Origin: JAVBSX01 sp051660685
GTDB taxonomy: Bacteria; Planctomycetota; Planctomycetia; Pirellulales; Thermoguttaceae
Reading direction: 5' to 3'
Assembly: GCA_051660685.1 (NCBI GenBank)
Contig: JBOFQB010000093.1
Coordinates: forward strand, 1-64,000
Length of the DNA stretch: 64,000 nucleotides
Shown here: positions 35,222-43,411 of the stretch, piece by piece
How positions within the stretch are numbered: the stretch's first letter is position 1
Layout: every line of letters begins with the position of its first letter
Notes under the pieces: model-generated
What the model was told of the DNA's origin: nothing
The model's input: the letters and a program-made list of their open reading frames with translations, nothing else
The model's database searches: none
Position numbers and translations under genes: made by a program

Positions 35222-37192
35222 CTACTTTTTGCCAAAAAATTGATTATCGGATTCTTTCTGCACTTCCGGCTTACAGTACCACTGTATTTCCTTATTATCA
35301 CTGCCGCATGACCAATCAACCGGCTTTGGATCAAAAGGCGGGAGGTCCTTTCCCAGTTTTTTGCGGTTCGCATTGTACCATTTACCCCAAGCATCTGCAT
35401 CAGAACCGAAATTCTGACCTGTGAGACGTACTAGGGCGATTTGTGCTTCCCAACGTGCATTGAAATTATAATGGTACAAGAGCGGAATCAATTCCGGTAT
35501 CACCGAAACATCGCCGAGCATACCAAGTGCTTTCGTCGCAAAATGTCGGTGTGCATTGTCCTTCACAACTTTTTCAGCAGCAATTTTCGTCAGCAATTTT
35601 GCCGCTTTATCACTTTTAAGGATCGCCAATCCAAAAATCGCTTCGTCATACGGCGATAAATTCTCAAACCCCGGATTCCCTGATTCCGGCTTTTCGAGTG
35701 TCGCAATCCAGCGTTTTTCAAAGGCGTCCCTCGCTCCATACACATTATAATTTGCCGGATCATTAGCATAGGCAAACTGATTTTCTTCCCAACGAACATA
35801 TTGTTTCTGGTCCTCATTGAGTTTCGCAAACCAGTCCGATTTTTCGACTTCCGCTAAATGAGGACTGGGAAGTGATTCCTGTGCTGTTTTTTCGTACTTG
35901 TTGAACATTTCCTGCGTGAGCGGTTCAGTACGAATATACTTCATTTGCGGAACTGAATCAATCAATTTTTTATATTCCTCAGGTGTCGAAGTGAGATTGT
36001 AAGCAATCAGCTTACCATCTTCAGGTTTACTGCGGAAATATCCGGCGTGAACTCCAAATTCTCCCAACTTGGGATTGACAATGTTCAGGTAATCCATTGG
36101 ATTTTTCGGCGCAAAATCACCAGCCGGTCCAAAAACAATCAGATGTGTCATTCTTCCTGCTTGTGTCTCAACGCCCGGAACTTGCGAACGTTGAGCGGGC
36201 TGCTCTTCAACTGTTTCTTTTTTCTGCTCCTGACAGAACACCAGAGTTGTCGTGAGCAGCATCACGCAGATAAGCATGACGGCGATCTGCAACGGGTTGC
36301 GTTTCGCGGACAATTCGTCTCGATTTTCGAGAAAATGGTAAATCGTGTTAATACGTTTCATCAGCTGTTCCTTTCGTGAAAGACATTGAAATAAGGGACG
36401 TTTTTTTTCACCAACCGCCAAACGGAGCAAGGTCTCTCCGTAAACTTCGGGTGAAACTTTTTTTTCAGAAATGACGAGGAGATCGCACGATTCATCGGCT
36501 GCTAAATCACAAAGCCAAAGTGCAATCCAATAAAGCGGATTCCAAAAAAGCAGCACTCCACATAATCGGGTCAAAAGAACTGCTAAATGGTCCCGACGAA
36601 CAATGTGAGCCAATTCGTGCATAAAAATGACATCACGCTCCTCTCGTGAAAGATTTTTGCTAAGCGATTCGGGGAGCAAAACGGCGGGATGCAGTCCCCA
36701 AGACCAAACGGTTGGACATTTAACGGCACTTGAGGTGAACAGTATCGGAATGGAAACATTTCGCATCGTTTTTGACCCTTCAAGCAGTGCTTCTTGCGAT
36801 TCCCGATCAGGAAACGGATGTGCGTGAAAAATCAGTCTTCGAGCCGAAAGGATTCCATAGAACAAAACGCTCACAAACAGGATGCTGCCAACAAGAATGG
36901 TTGGTCCGCCAATCCGCGCCAGACTTCCGAATTGTTTTTCCAAAGCAAAAAGTGAACCGACCGGAACAAGTCCACCTCCGAATTGTGCGAGCGTGAGCGA
37001 AAAAAGGGGAGCAAGTGTTCCCGCAAAAATTCCCAACATAAGGATCAGGTGCGAGGACCAGGGAGTATGACGGAAATAGCGAACCACAATCAGGGAGACA
37101 CCGAGAATCACCGAGGACTGCCAAACGCTGAACGTGACCCAATGACGGACCAGTTCGAGTGTCGCAACAAAGAATGAAACGAGTTCTGTCAT
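35222..37192 (-). CDS. BlaR1-like M56 membrane metalloprotease with HEAT-type sensor region
   Basis: A 656-residue membrane protein. The N-terminal 320 residues match the M56 (BlaR1/MecR1) protease domain: helices near 20-40, 45-70 and 95-115, the zinc motif HELAH (192-196) and the downstream AADESCD (231-237). A further helix at 301-320 leads to an extracytoplasmic region of about 335 residues. That region has no penicillin-binding SxxK/KTG motifs. Its last 130 residues are HEAT-like (AAKLLTKIAAEKVV, ALGMLGDVSVIPEL) and end in LTGQNFGSDADAWGKWY. It overlaps blaI by 4 bases (ATGA). It should sense an envelope signal and cleave the repressor; the signal is probably not a beta-lactam. Confidence 0.87.
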   Translation of the reverse strand: MTELVSFFVATLELVRHWVTFSVWQSSVILGVSLIVVRYFRHTPWSSHLILMLGIFAGTLAPLFSLTLAQFGGGLVPVGSLFALEKQFGSLARIGGPTILVGSILFVSVLFYGILSARRLIFHAHPFPDRESQEALLEGSKTMRNVSIPILFTSSAVKCPTVWSWGLHPAVLLPESLSKNLSREERDVIFMHELAHIVRRDHLAVLLTRLCGVLLFWNPLYWIALWLCDLAADESCDLLVISEKKVSPEVYGETLLRLAVGEKKRPLFQCLSRKEQLMKRINTIYHFLENRDELSAKRNPLQIAVMLICVMLLTTTLVFCQEQKKETVEEQPAQRSQVPGVETQAGRMTHLIVFGPAGDFAPKNPMDYLNIVNPKLGEFGVHAGYFRSKPEDGKLIAYNLTSTPEEYKKLIDSVPQMKYIRTEPLTQEMFNKYEKTAQESLPSPHLAEVEKSDWFAKLNEDQKQYVRWEENQFAYANDPANYNVYGARDAFEKRWIATLEKPESGNPGFENLSPYDEAIFGLAILKSDKAAKLLTKIAAEKVVKDNAHRHFATKALGMLGDVSVIPELIPLLYHYNFNARWEAQIALVRLTGQNFGSDADAWGKWYNANRKKLGKDLPPFDPKPVDWSCGSDNKEIQWYCKPEVQKESDNQFFGKK

Positions 37193-37596
37193 GATTTCGT
37201 CCTCCCATGTTTTTGGATGAGGTTTCGGATTTCGTCAAATTCCTCCTCCGTAAGCCCGGCATCTTCGATAAAATGCTGGAAAAGAAGCGGTTTATCTCCA
37301 CTTAAAAAGTTGTCCGCAAACGCTTTGAGTGCTGAACCTATCGCTTTTTTACGACTGCGTGTTGCTTTATAAACGTAAACCTGCTTTTGATTCGCCGATT
37401 TTTCATGGTATAACCAACCGAGTTTTTCCAGTCTTTGCATGGACGCCAAAACGGTTGTATACGCAAGATTGGTTTGAGATTCAGCATTGATTCGATCAAG
37501 CACCTCTTGAACGGTTGCGCTGCCGTTTTCCCAGACAAACTCCAGAACCCGCCTTTGTTGGGTCCCCAACGCATTGAATTCCTGTTCCGTCATCAT
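37189..37596 (-). CDS. BlaI/MecI-type transcriptional repressor
   Basis: A 135-residue winged-helix repressor of the BlaI/MecI/CopY family. The DNA-binding half is residues 1-75 (LGTQQRRVLEFVWENGSATV, VLDRINAESQTNLAYTTVLASMQRLEKLGWL), followed by the dimerisation half (KAFADNFLSGDKPLLFQHFI). It is translationally coupled to the M56 protease, the classic sensor-protease/repressor pair in which cleavage of the repressor gives induction. The upstream promoter overlaps palindromes at 37660-37713 that could be its operators. The target is likely this operon itself, possibly with others. Confidence 0.9.
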   Translation of the reverse strand: MMTEQEFNALGTQQRRVLEFVWENGSATVQEVLDRINAESQTNLAYTTVLASMQRLEKLGWLYHEKSANQKQVYVYKATRSRKKAIGSALKAFADNFLSGDKPLLFQHFIEDAGLTEEEFDEIRNLIQKHGRTKS

Positions 37597-37659
37597 TGTT
37601 CTCCCAAGTTTTACAAGGTTTTACAAGCAAGAATGTCCAACGATACTGTTGAGCGATAC

Positions 37660-37713
37660 GGCTCAGAGCCGTACTGCTTAACAGCATACTGCTCACGCTA
37701 GTATTTGTCAAGA
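37660..37713 (-). promoter_or_regulatory. blaI-M56 promoter with overlapping palindromes
   Basis: On the minus strand TTGACA (37708-37713) and TATGCT (37685-37690) are 17 bases apart. The -10 is embedded in the near-palindrome AGCAG-TATG-CTGTT, and a perfect palindrome ACGGCTC-T-GAGCCGT (37660-37674) lies just downstream of the expected start site. These placements suit repression by the BlaI-type protein. Binding is inferred. Confidence 0.6.
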
Positions 37714-37788
37714 GTTTTTTCCCGGTTAGAACAAAAAAAATGAAAAAAGAGTTTTCGACTTCCGTTTTGGCGCAGAAGACGAACCGGT

Positions 37789-38919
37789 TTATCCGGTTTT
37801 CAGTAATCGGTCAACCAACTCACAATACTGAACGGCTTGTGATTCAAACGTAAAATGTTCCTGAACCCTTTTGCGACCCCGTTGACCCATATTCCGTCGC
37901 AATTCGTCATCTGCTAATAAGGTCCGAATTGCATTCCCAAGTCCGGCTGCATCATTTGATGAAACTAACAAACCGGTCTCCCCTTCTAGTATGACCTCAT
38001 TTGTTCCCCCGACATTTGTCGCAACAACGGCGGTTTCCGCGCCCATTGCTTCAAGAAGGACACAAGGTAAACCTTCTGTGTGAGAGGATTGCACAAAAAG
38101 ATCAAAATGCGGCATGTAACGGTCCAATTCGGACGTGAAACCGGCCAAAACAACGCGATCTGCAATCCCCCGTTGCTTTGCCTGTTCTTCTAACGAATCA
38201 CGCAGAACACCTTCACCGAAAATAATAAGCCCGACATCTTCATCAAGGGTCGCAAGAGTGTTCAAAAGAACGTCAAATCCCTTTTCGGGGCTTAGACGTC
38301 CGACCGCGCCCAACAAAAAACGGGGCGGTTTCGTCCGTTGAAACATTTGCTCCAACGTATGTCGATCTTCAGGAACCGGATTTTGCATAAAACGTTCCAT
38401 TTGGACTGCATTGTGTATGACAGAAACGCGATTTTTCGGCGTTCCTGATCGAATCACTTTTTCTGCTTGTCCCTTTGAAACGCAAATAACATGGTCCATA
38501 CGATGATGAACCCATTTGTCCACTTTGTCATAAAGACGCACTTTCCAGTCTTCTCCCGTCCAACCATGTGAAACCCCGACAATTGGCACATCCAATCGGC
38601 AAGTCGCAATCCAACCGAGTAATCGCGGTTTGAAACCGTGTAGAAAGACAACATCGGGTTTATTATCACGCAAGATTTGCGACAGTTCGCGCGTTGCACG
38701 CCAAAGATGCGGCGTGTCATTCTTCATCAAAACGGCTTGAAAACCTTCCTTTTGAGTTTTTTCGATAAACTCCCGACCGCGACCATTTTCGTAAAAAGAG
38801 GCGAATACAGATTTTACGTCGTATTTTTCTTGACGAAAGGTTTGGGCCAAACCAAATATTTGTCGTTCTGGTCCCCCAAAAAACGAGGAGGACGCCATAA
38901 TATGTAAGAACGTTTTCAT
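37789..38919 (-). CDS. Glycosyltransferase family 4 protein
   Basis: A 376-residue GT-B fold retaining glycosyltransferase (GT4). The N-terminal domain opens with ASSSFFGGPERQIFGLAQTF, the usual acceptor-side glycine loop. The C-terminal domain has GAVGRLSPEKGFDVLLNTLA and the donor-site E-x7-E motif EGLPCVLLE, followed by AVVATNVGGTNEVI. It transfers a sugar from a nucleotide sugar onto a glycan or lipid in the cytoplasm, probably for envelope polysaccharide. The gene stands alone, so donor and acceptor cannot be deduced. Start 38919 agrees with the family N-terminus. Confidence 0.92.
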   Translation of the reverse strand: MKTFLHIMASSSFFGGPERQIFGLAQTFRQEKYDVKSVFASFYENGRGREFIEKTQKEGFQAVLMKNDTPHLWRATRELSQILRDNKPDVVFLHGFKPRLLGWIATCRLDVPIVGVSHGWTGEDWKVRLYDKVDKWVHHRMDHVICVSKGQAEKVIRSGTPKNRVSVIHNAVQMERFMQNPVPEDRHTLEQMFQRTKPPRFLLGAVGRLSPEKGFDVLLNTLATLDEDVGLIIFGEGVLRDSLEEQAKQRGIADRVVLAGFTSELDRYMPHFDLFVQSSHTEGLPCVLLEAMGAETAVVATNVGGTNEVILEGETGLLVSSNDAAGLGNAIRTLLADDELRRNMGQRGRKRVQEHFTFESQAVQYCELVDRLLKTG

Positions 38920-38933
38920 CGAAAAGAGGTCGA

Positions 38934-39120
38934 GTAGGGGATAGGGGTTGGGGAATAGGGAATTTTTCGTTTAGCGGCGATACACCGAAAGAAGTTAGAA
39001 GATAGGAGGTAGGAGGAAAGAAGAGGGAAACGGGAAGATAACGGTGTCTCGCAAGTTCACTGGTTGCTCCTTCTTTTTATGGGACTCCAAATTTTATTTT
39101 CCCCAGTTCCTCATTCTCAC
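38934..39120. repeat. Composite intergenic repeat block (inverse order)
   Basis: A G-rich tract (38934-38962), a half hairpin of the GTTTAGC family (38969-38987), a purine stretch, then the ACTCGCGAGACACCGTTAT module in minus orientation (39025-39120), which aligns along nearly its full length with 34997-35090. The spacing of parts mirrors the block at 34884. Confidence 0.62.
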
Positions 39121-39179
39121 TTCTCACTTCTACCTTCTCTTTGAAATACGCACGATACATTCAGTCGCAAACGAGAATG

Positions 39180-40136
39180 TTAATTGTTCGGTAAAGGTTC
39201 TCCCCCTTCTTGGACGTTTTCTTTGGTGAAGAGACGACTTTGGAGTTCGATTTTTTTGGGGACGGTTTCACCGTTGAGGATTTTCAGTGCCGTTTGGACC
39301 GCTTCCTGACCCCCGGTTGGATAAGACAAGGTTGCATCCAGTATTCCTTGCTTGACATAGGCAACCCCTTCTGAAGGAAGGGCGTCAATTCCGACGAAAA
39401 GGATATTCTTTTCCCGGTTTGCCGCTTTTGCTGCAAGATAAGCACCATGTGCGCCGGGATCGTTGTGAGCGTAAACCAAATCGATTTTCTCCAATTGGGC
39501 AAGAGCGGAATCCATCTCTTTTCGAGCATCCGGTTCTAACCATTTCATGTCCGCTTCAAAAACGACCTTGATGTCGCTCCCTTGAATTCCTTCACGAAAC
39601 CCTTGATTTCGGTCCTGACCCGGCGTTGAGGTCATGAGTCCTTTCAGTTCAACAACATTGCCCGAACCGTTCAGTTTCTGAGCAATCCACTTTCCCGCCT
39701 GTTGACCAATCCGGCGATTATCCGCCCCAACAAAGGTCGTATATTTTTCGCCAAGAACAGCCCTGTCAAGAACAATGACGGGGATTCCCTTTTCAAACGC
39801 TTTTGCAACGGGTTCGGTCAACGGGGCTGCTTCTTTTGGGCTGATGAGGATGAGGTCAACCTTTGAGTTGACGAATTCCTCAATATGACTCCGTTGTTTG
39901 AGGGAATCATTTTGAGCGTCCTGAAAAATAACCTTGAGATGGGGGTGTTTTGCCGCTTCTGCTGCAACATCGGCGTTCATCTGCACTCTCCAGGGTTCGC
40001 CAAGATTGCATTGTGACATGCCGATTACAAAAACACCCGGTTCTTTTTCGGGCGATTCCGAACAACCGGTCAGGGTGAACAGGAGTACACAGAAAATCAG
40101 CACAATCAGGGATCGGAATGAGGTTGTCAAGGTCAT
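39180..40136 (-). CDS. Sugar-binding periplasmic lipoprotein (ABC type)
   Basis: A 318-residue substrate-binding protein of the ribose/galactofuranose (Peripla_BP_4) family. The lipoprotein signal ends in LFTLTGC, so the mature protein is membrane-tethered by Cys 25. MSQCNLGEPWRVQMNADV and later IDLVYAHNDPGAHGAYLAA, FVGIDALPSEG are close to the YtfQ-like group. VDLILISPKEAAPL and GIPVIVLDRAV are standard ligand-domain strands. It should deliver a monosaccharide to an ABC importer, but no permease or ATPase gene is near, so it is an orphan here. The inverted repeat at 40191-40246 lies upstream. Confidence 0.88.
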   Translation of the reverse strand: MTLTTSFRSLIVLIFCVLLFTLTGCSESPEKEPGVFVIGMSQCNLGEPWRVQMNADVAAEAAKHPHLKVIFQDAQNDSLKQRSHIEEFVNSKVDLILISPKEAAPLTEPVAKAFEKGIPVIVLDRAVLGEKYTTFVGADNRRIGQQAGKWIAQKLNGSGNVVELKGLMTSTPGQDRNQGFREGIQGSDIKVVFEADMKWLEPDARKEMDSALAQLEKIDLVYAHNDPGAHGAYLAAKAANREKNILFVGIDALPSEGVAYVKQGILDATLSYPTGGQEAVQTALKILNGETVPKKIELQSRLFTKENVQEGGEPLPNN

Positions 40137-40190
40137 GTCAGATTAAGGTTATTTGGAAAAAGAGAAAAAAGACACACAATACTCGGTTGT

Positions 40191-40246
40191 TGTTCAGAAC
40201 AGTTGTTACTCTGATGTCGTTTGTTACTTTGAGGTCGTTCTGAACA
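40191..40246. other. Inverted repeat enclosing a tandem 18-bp repeat
   Basis: TGTTCAGAAC (40191-40200) and GTTCTGAACA (40237-40246) are perfect inverted arms. Between them TTGTTACTCTGATGTCGTT and TTGTTACTTTGAGGTCGTT repeat in tandem. It sits between two leftward genes, upstream of the sugar-binding protein, and could be an operator or a processing signal. Confidence 0.5.
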
Positions 40247-40248
40247 TT

Positions 40249-40767
40249 TTACGGTCCTGCAAAGAACGGCTCAATATTGGTGTCAAACCGGATGTTGATG
40301 ATGTTCCAAGGAGAAGCGGACGAACTGAGAGCCGTTCCTCGTGATGTCCTGTAAAACTGGAAAGACCAAAGGACGGGGAAATTTTCACCTTTGTATAAAT
40401 AGCGCATAACGATCAGGTCTTTGCCGATCCATTTGGAATCAATCAGTTCATATCCCTGAAAGGAACCAATCCCGGAATCTTTTAGCTCCGTAAATTTTTG
40501 GCTCATCGTTTCCATTAAATCGGTTGATCCCCGACTGAGAAGAGGACTGTCCTGAAACAGGTCTTCCAACGCTGTTTTCATTCCGCCTGTTGTCGAGGTC
40601 AATTTGTTGAAAAACGTCTCTATACGACGTTCCAACATCGGTTCCGAATTGGAATCCGTTGGTCCCGGTTGCGCGGTTGCATCAGATTGGAAAAGTAAAC
40701 CGATTGCAAGGATCACAAGGAGAACAGAGGTGAGAAGAAGGAGATTTCCTCGAATACTTTTTGTCAT
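40249..40767 (-). CDS. Small exported protein of unknown function
   Basis: A 172-residue protein with a signal peptide (GNLLLLTSVLLVILAIGLLF, cleavage near DATAQ). The mature part of about 135 residues mixes a helical N-terminal half (ERRIETFFNKLTSTTGG, DLMETMSQKFTELK) with a beta-rich half (FQGYELIDSKWIGKDLIVMRY, VLWSFQFYRTS), consistent with an NTF2-like or DUF4864-type fold. I do not recognise a family with certainty. It is divergent from the S1-domain gene and shares a strand with the sugar-binding protein 112 bases downstream. Confidence 0.72.
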   Translation of the reverse strand: MTKSIRGNLLLLTSVLLVILAIGLLFQSDATAQPGPTDSNSEPMLERRIETFFNKLTSTTGGMKTALEDLFQDSPLLSRGSTDLMETMSQKFTELKDSGIGSFQGYELIDSKWIGKDLIVMRYLYKGENFPVLWSFQFYRTSRGTALSSSASPWNIINIRFDTNIEPFFAGP

Positions 40768-40965
40768 CTTGAGAAAAATTTTGGAAGAGTGAAAAAAGGA
40801 AAAGGAACAGTGAACATGGGAAGGTCATTCTACGTCGGGGCGAATCTGGTTGCAACCTCTTTGTCCGGCTTTTTTGCCCGCCTTTTTTTTACTGAAATTT
40901 TGTGTAGAATGTCCGCTCTGTTTATTCCTTTTCAACCCCCTCTTCAACCTTGCTCGCTTTGTGTT

Positions 40966-42837
40966 ATGAACGAAGAATTGACTTCAGTGACCCCCGAGTC
41001 TTCCGTCCAAACCCCCGAACAATCCGCCCAACCGGAATCCGAATCGGTTCGTCCGAGAATTCCAATTGGTTCACAACGGAATCCTGACGCTTATCGTCCG
41101 AAACCGGCAATTGCGGCTGTTGATCCTGAACAGAACATTGATTCGTCGCAGGAAAGTGACCGCGCGAACGACGGACATTCGGACGAGAAGAAAGAGGAGA
41201 AGAACGAATCGGGGACAGGAGAGGAACCGGCATCTGAACATTTACGGTCGGCCTCATTCAAAAGTGGTCAAAATTTTGACGGTACACGACCCTGGTTTCG
41301 CTCAACAGACGAAAAAAGTTTGAGCAGGGACGGGGGAACCCGAAATGAAGGGGGGACAAATCAGGATCGAGGTCCTCGTTCGGCTCAAAAACGAAGTGGA
41401 GGAGCAGGACCGCGCGGTCGTCAGAATGGAACAGGGGAAGAAGGATCAGACGCTCAATCAAAGGGTCGTTCGCAACAATCCTTAGACGCTGTTCCCTTTC
41501 AACCGGCTGCTAAAATTCCGCTCCCTCAATTGCGGGGCAAAATGTCGGACGATCTCGAAGAGGAATTCAGTGCTCTTTTTGACGGGACCGAGATGGAATC
41601 CCTGTTCGTGAATGTCGATCAGGTTGCGTCGCAGGAACTGTTGGAGTCGGACACCAAACTCAAGGGCAAGATCATTTCAGTGAGCGGAGAAGATGTCTTT
41701 TTTGAGATCGGACAACGGGATCAGGGGATTGTCCCGACTCGGCAATTCAAGGAAGAACCCCAAATCGGTCAGGAATTCGATCTTGTCGTTCTTAAATTCC
41801 TGCATGAAGACGGTTTGTACGAGTTGTCACTTCCTTTGAGTGCAGCTGATGTCCGCGATTGGGACCAGATTCAAGAAGGAATGATTCTCAACGCCAAAAT
41901 CATTAAAGCGAATACAGGCGGTCTGGAATGTGAAGTCAACAAACTTCGCGGTTTCATTCCAATGAGCCAAATCGCTGTTTTTCGAGTTGAAAAACCGGAA
42001 GAATACGTTGGTCAGACATTGCCCTGTGTTGTGACAGAAGCGAATCCGTCCCGACGGAACCTTGTTTTGTCCCGCAAAGTCATGCTCGAACGAGAACGGG
42101 AAGAGATGCGGGAAAAACTGCAAGCGGAACTCGAAGTCGGTCAGGTCCGGGAAGGTCTGGTTCGCAAAATTATCGACGCAGGTGCTTTTGTCGATTTGGG
42201 CGGTCTGGACGGTTTCATTCCAATTAGTGCTCTCTCTTGGGGTCGAGTCCGTCATCCAAGTGATGTTCTTGCAGAAGGACAACGGATTAAGGTGAAAGTG
42301 AACCGGATTGATACGGACACGAAACGGATTTCGTTGACATATCGAGATGATGCGGACAATCCGTGGAGCAACATTTTTGAGCGATTTACGGAGAAGAGTA
42401 CAGCGCGGGGTAAAGTGACGAAGATCATGGATTTTGGGGCGTTTGTCGAACTCATGCCGGGTGTTGAGGGATTGGTCCATATAAGTGAAATATCTCACAA
42501 ACGAATCGGCAACGTCGGAGAGGTCCTTTCAGAAGGAGATTGGATTGACGTTTTTATTCAGTCAATTGACGAAACCGGTCGACGTCTCAGTTTGTCAATG
42601 AAGCAATTGGCCCCGGAACCGCAACCGGAGATGACAGAATCGACGGATGAAGCGGTTCAAGGGGGTGAAGCGGGGGACGGAATGGGGCAACGAGGTGGAA
42701 AACAACAGGGCAAGGGGAAAAAAGCGGAACCGGAATCCGTTGCAGTCCCGCTTAAAGTGAAAAATCTTCCTAAAGGTCCGCTCAAAGGAGGGGTCGGGTC
42801 GGGGGGAGACGGGGAAAAATTTGGGCTGAAATGGTGA
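40966..42837 (+). CDS. S1 RNA-binding domain protein (ribosomal protein S1-like)
   Basis: A 623-residue protein with four S1 motifs at about 226-290, 300-370, 388-460 and 474-545. The last two are the best conserved (GAFVDLGGLDGFIPISALSW; GAFVELMPGVEGLVHISEIS). An N-terminal region of about 220 residues is rich in Glu, Ser, Gln, Arg and Gly and probably disordered, and the C-terminal 75 residues are also Gly/Lys/Glu-rich. The arrangement fits the planctomycete homolog of ribosomal protein S1, which aids mRNA binding to the 30S subunit. The start at 40966 is preferred over 40789 because the intervening codons give an unlikely hydrophobic, Cys-rich stretch. No strong ribosome-binding site is visible. 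Confidence 0.85.
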   Translation: MNEELTSVTPESSVQTPEQSAQPESESVRPRIPIGSQRNPDAYRPKPAIAAVDPEQNIDSSQESDRANDGHSDEKKEEKNESGTGEEPASEHLRSASFKSGQNFDGTRPWFRSTDEKSLSRDGGTRNEGGTNQDRGPRSAQKRSGGAGPRGRQNGTGEEGSDAQSKGRSQQSLDAVPFQPAAKIPLPQLRGKMSDDLEEEFSALFDGTEMESLFVNVDQVASQELLESDTKLKGKIISVSGEDVFFEIGQRDQGIVPTRQFKEEPQIGQEFDLVVLKFLHEDGLYELSLPLSAADVRDWDQIQEGMILNAKIIKANTGGLECEVNKLRGFIPMSQIAVFRVEKPEEYVGQTLPCVVTEANPSRRNLVLSRKVMLEREREEMREKLQAELEVGQVREGLVRKIIDAGAFVDLGGLDGFIPISALSWGRVRHPSDVLAEGQRIKVKVNRIDTDTKRISLTYRDDADNPWSNIFERFTEKSTARGKVTKIMDFGAFVELMPGVEGLVHISEISHKRIGNVGEVLSEGDWIDVFIQSIDETGRRLSLSMKQLAPEPQPEMTESTDEAVQGGEAGDGMGQRGGKQQGKGKKAEPESVAVPLKVKNLPKGPLKGGVGSGGDGEKFGLKW

Positions 42838-43021
42838 AATAGACGTTGGTCTTTTCATCGTTGTTTTTGGTGCTTGGTTAATTTTGTTGATATAAAAAGC
42901 TGGGATAAAAATAGGATTCCGTCTGAATTCCAAATTGAGTCTGAATCGTCAATCCCAAAATTTAATGTGAACAGGAATTAGGCTTTTTGTAGAGGGGGTT
43001 TAGCAGAAAAGAGGTAGAAGC

Positions 43022-43411
43022 GTGTTTGGAAACATTCCAAGTTTGAGTAGTCTGGGTAATTTGGGTTCGATGTTCAAAAAGATGCAGGAATTCAATGTCA
43101 AAATGCAGGAACTGAATGATCGGGCAAAAGCAACTCGGCTTAGCAGTGTTGCAGGAGGAGGTCTCGTTAAGGTTGAAGTCAATGCACTCAGTGAAATTCT
43201 TGCATGTAGCATTGATCCCTCACTGTTCACGCAAGGAGATTGTGAACTGCTTGAAGATATGATTCTTGCAGCGACCAATGGGGCATTAGGTTTGGCGCGG
43301 GAGAAACATGGAGAAATCATGCGTTCACTTGCGACGAACCTAGAAATGTCAGATTTGGACGGTCTGAAAGACCTTTTGTTCAAAAATGAGGATTCGACGG
43401 ACAAAGCATGA
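43022..43411 (+). CDS. ybaB: YbaB/EbfC nucleoid-associated protein
   Basis: A 129-residue member of the YbaB/EbfC family, small dimeric DNA-binding proteins. The helix with FKKMQEFNVKMQELND is followed by the diagnostic VAGGGLVKVEVNALSEIL and then by LLEDMILAATNGALGLAREK. A GTG start at 43022 follows AGAGGTAG by about 7 bases. The gene usually sits next to recR or dnaX. Here it overlaps the lipid kinase gene by 4 bases (ATGA), an uncommon pairing. The N-terminal Gly/Ser-Leu-rich segment is typical. Confidence 0.9.
   Translation: MFGNIPSLSSLGNLGSMFKKMQEFNVKMQELNDRAKATRLSSVAGGGLVKVEVNALSEILACSIDPSLFTQGDCELLEDMILAATNGALGLAREKHGEIMRSLATNLEMSDLDGLKDLLFKNEDSTDKA

Noticed and set aside
40900..40912. 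TAGAAT considered as a -10 for the S1 gene
   Set aside because: No acceptable -35 is found 16-18 bases upstream, only a T-run.
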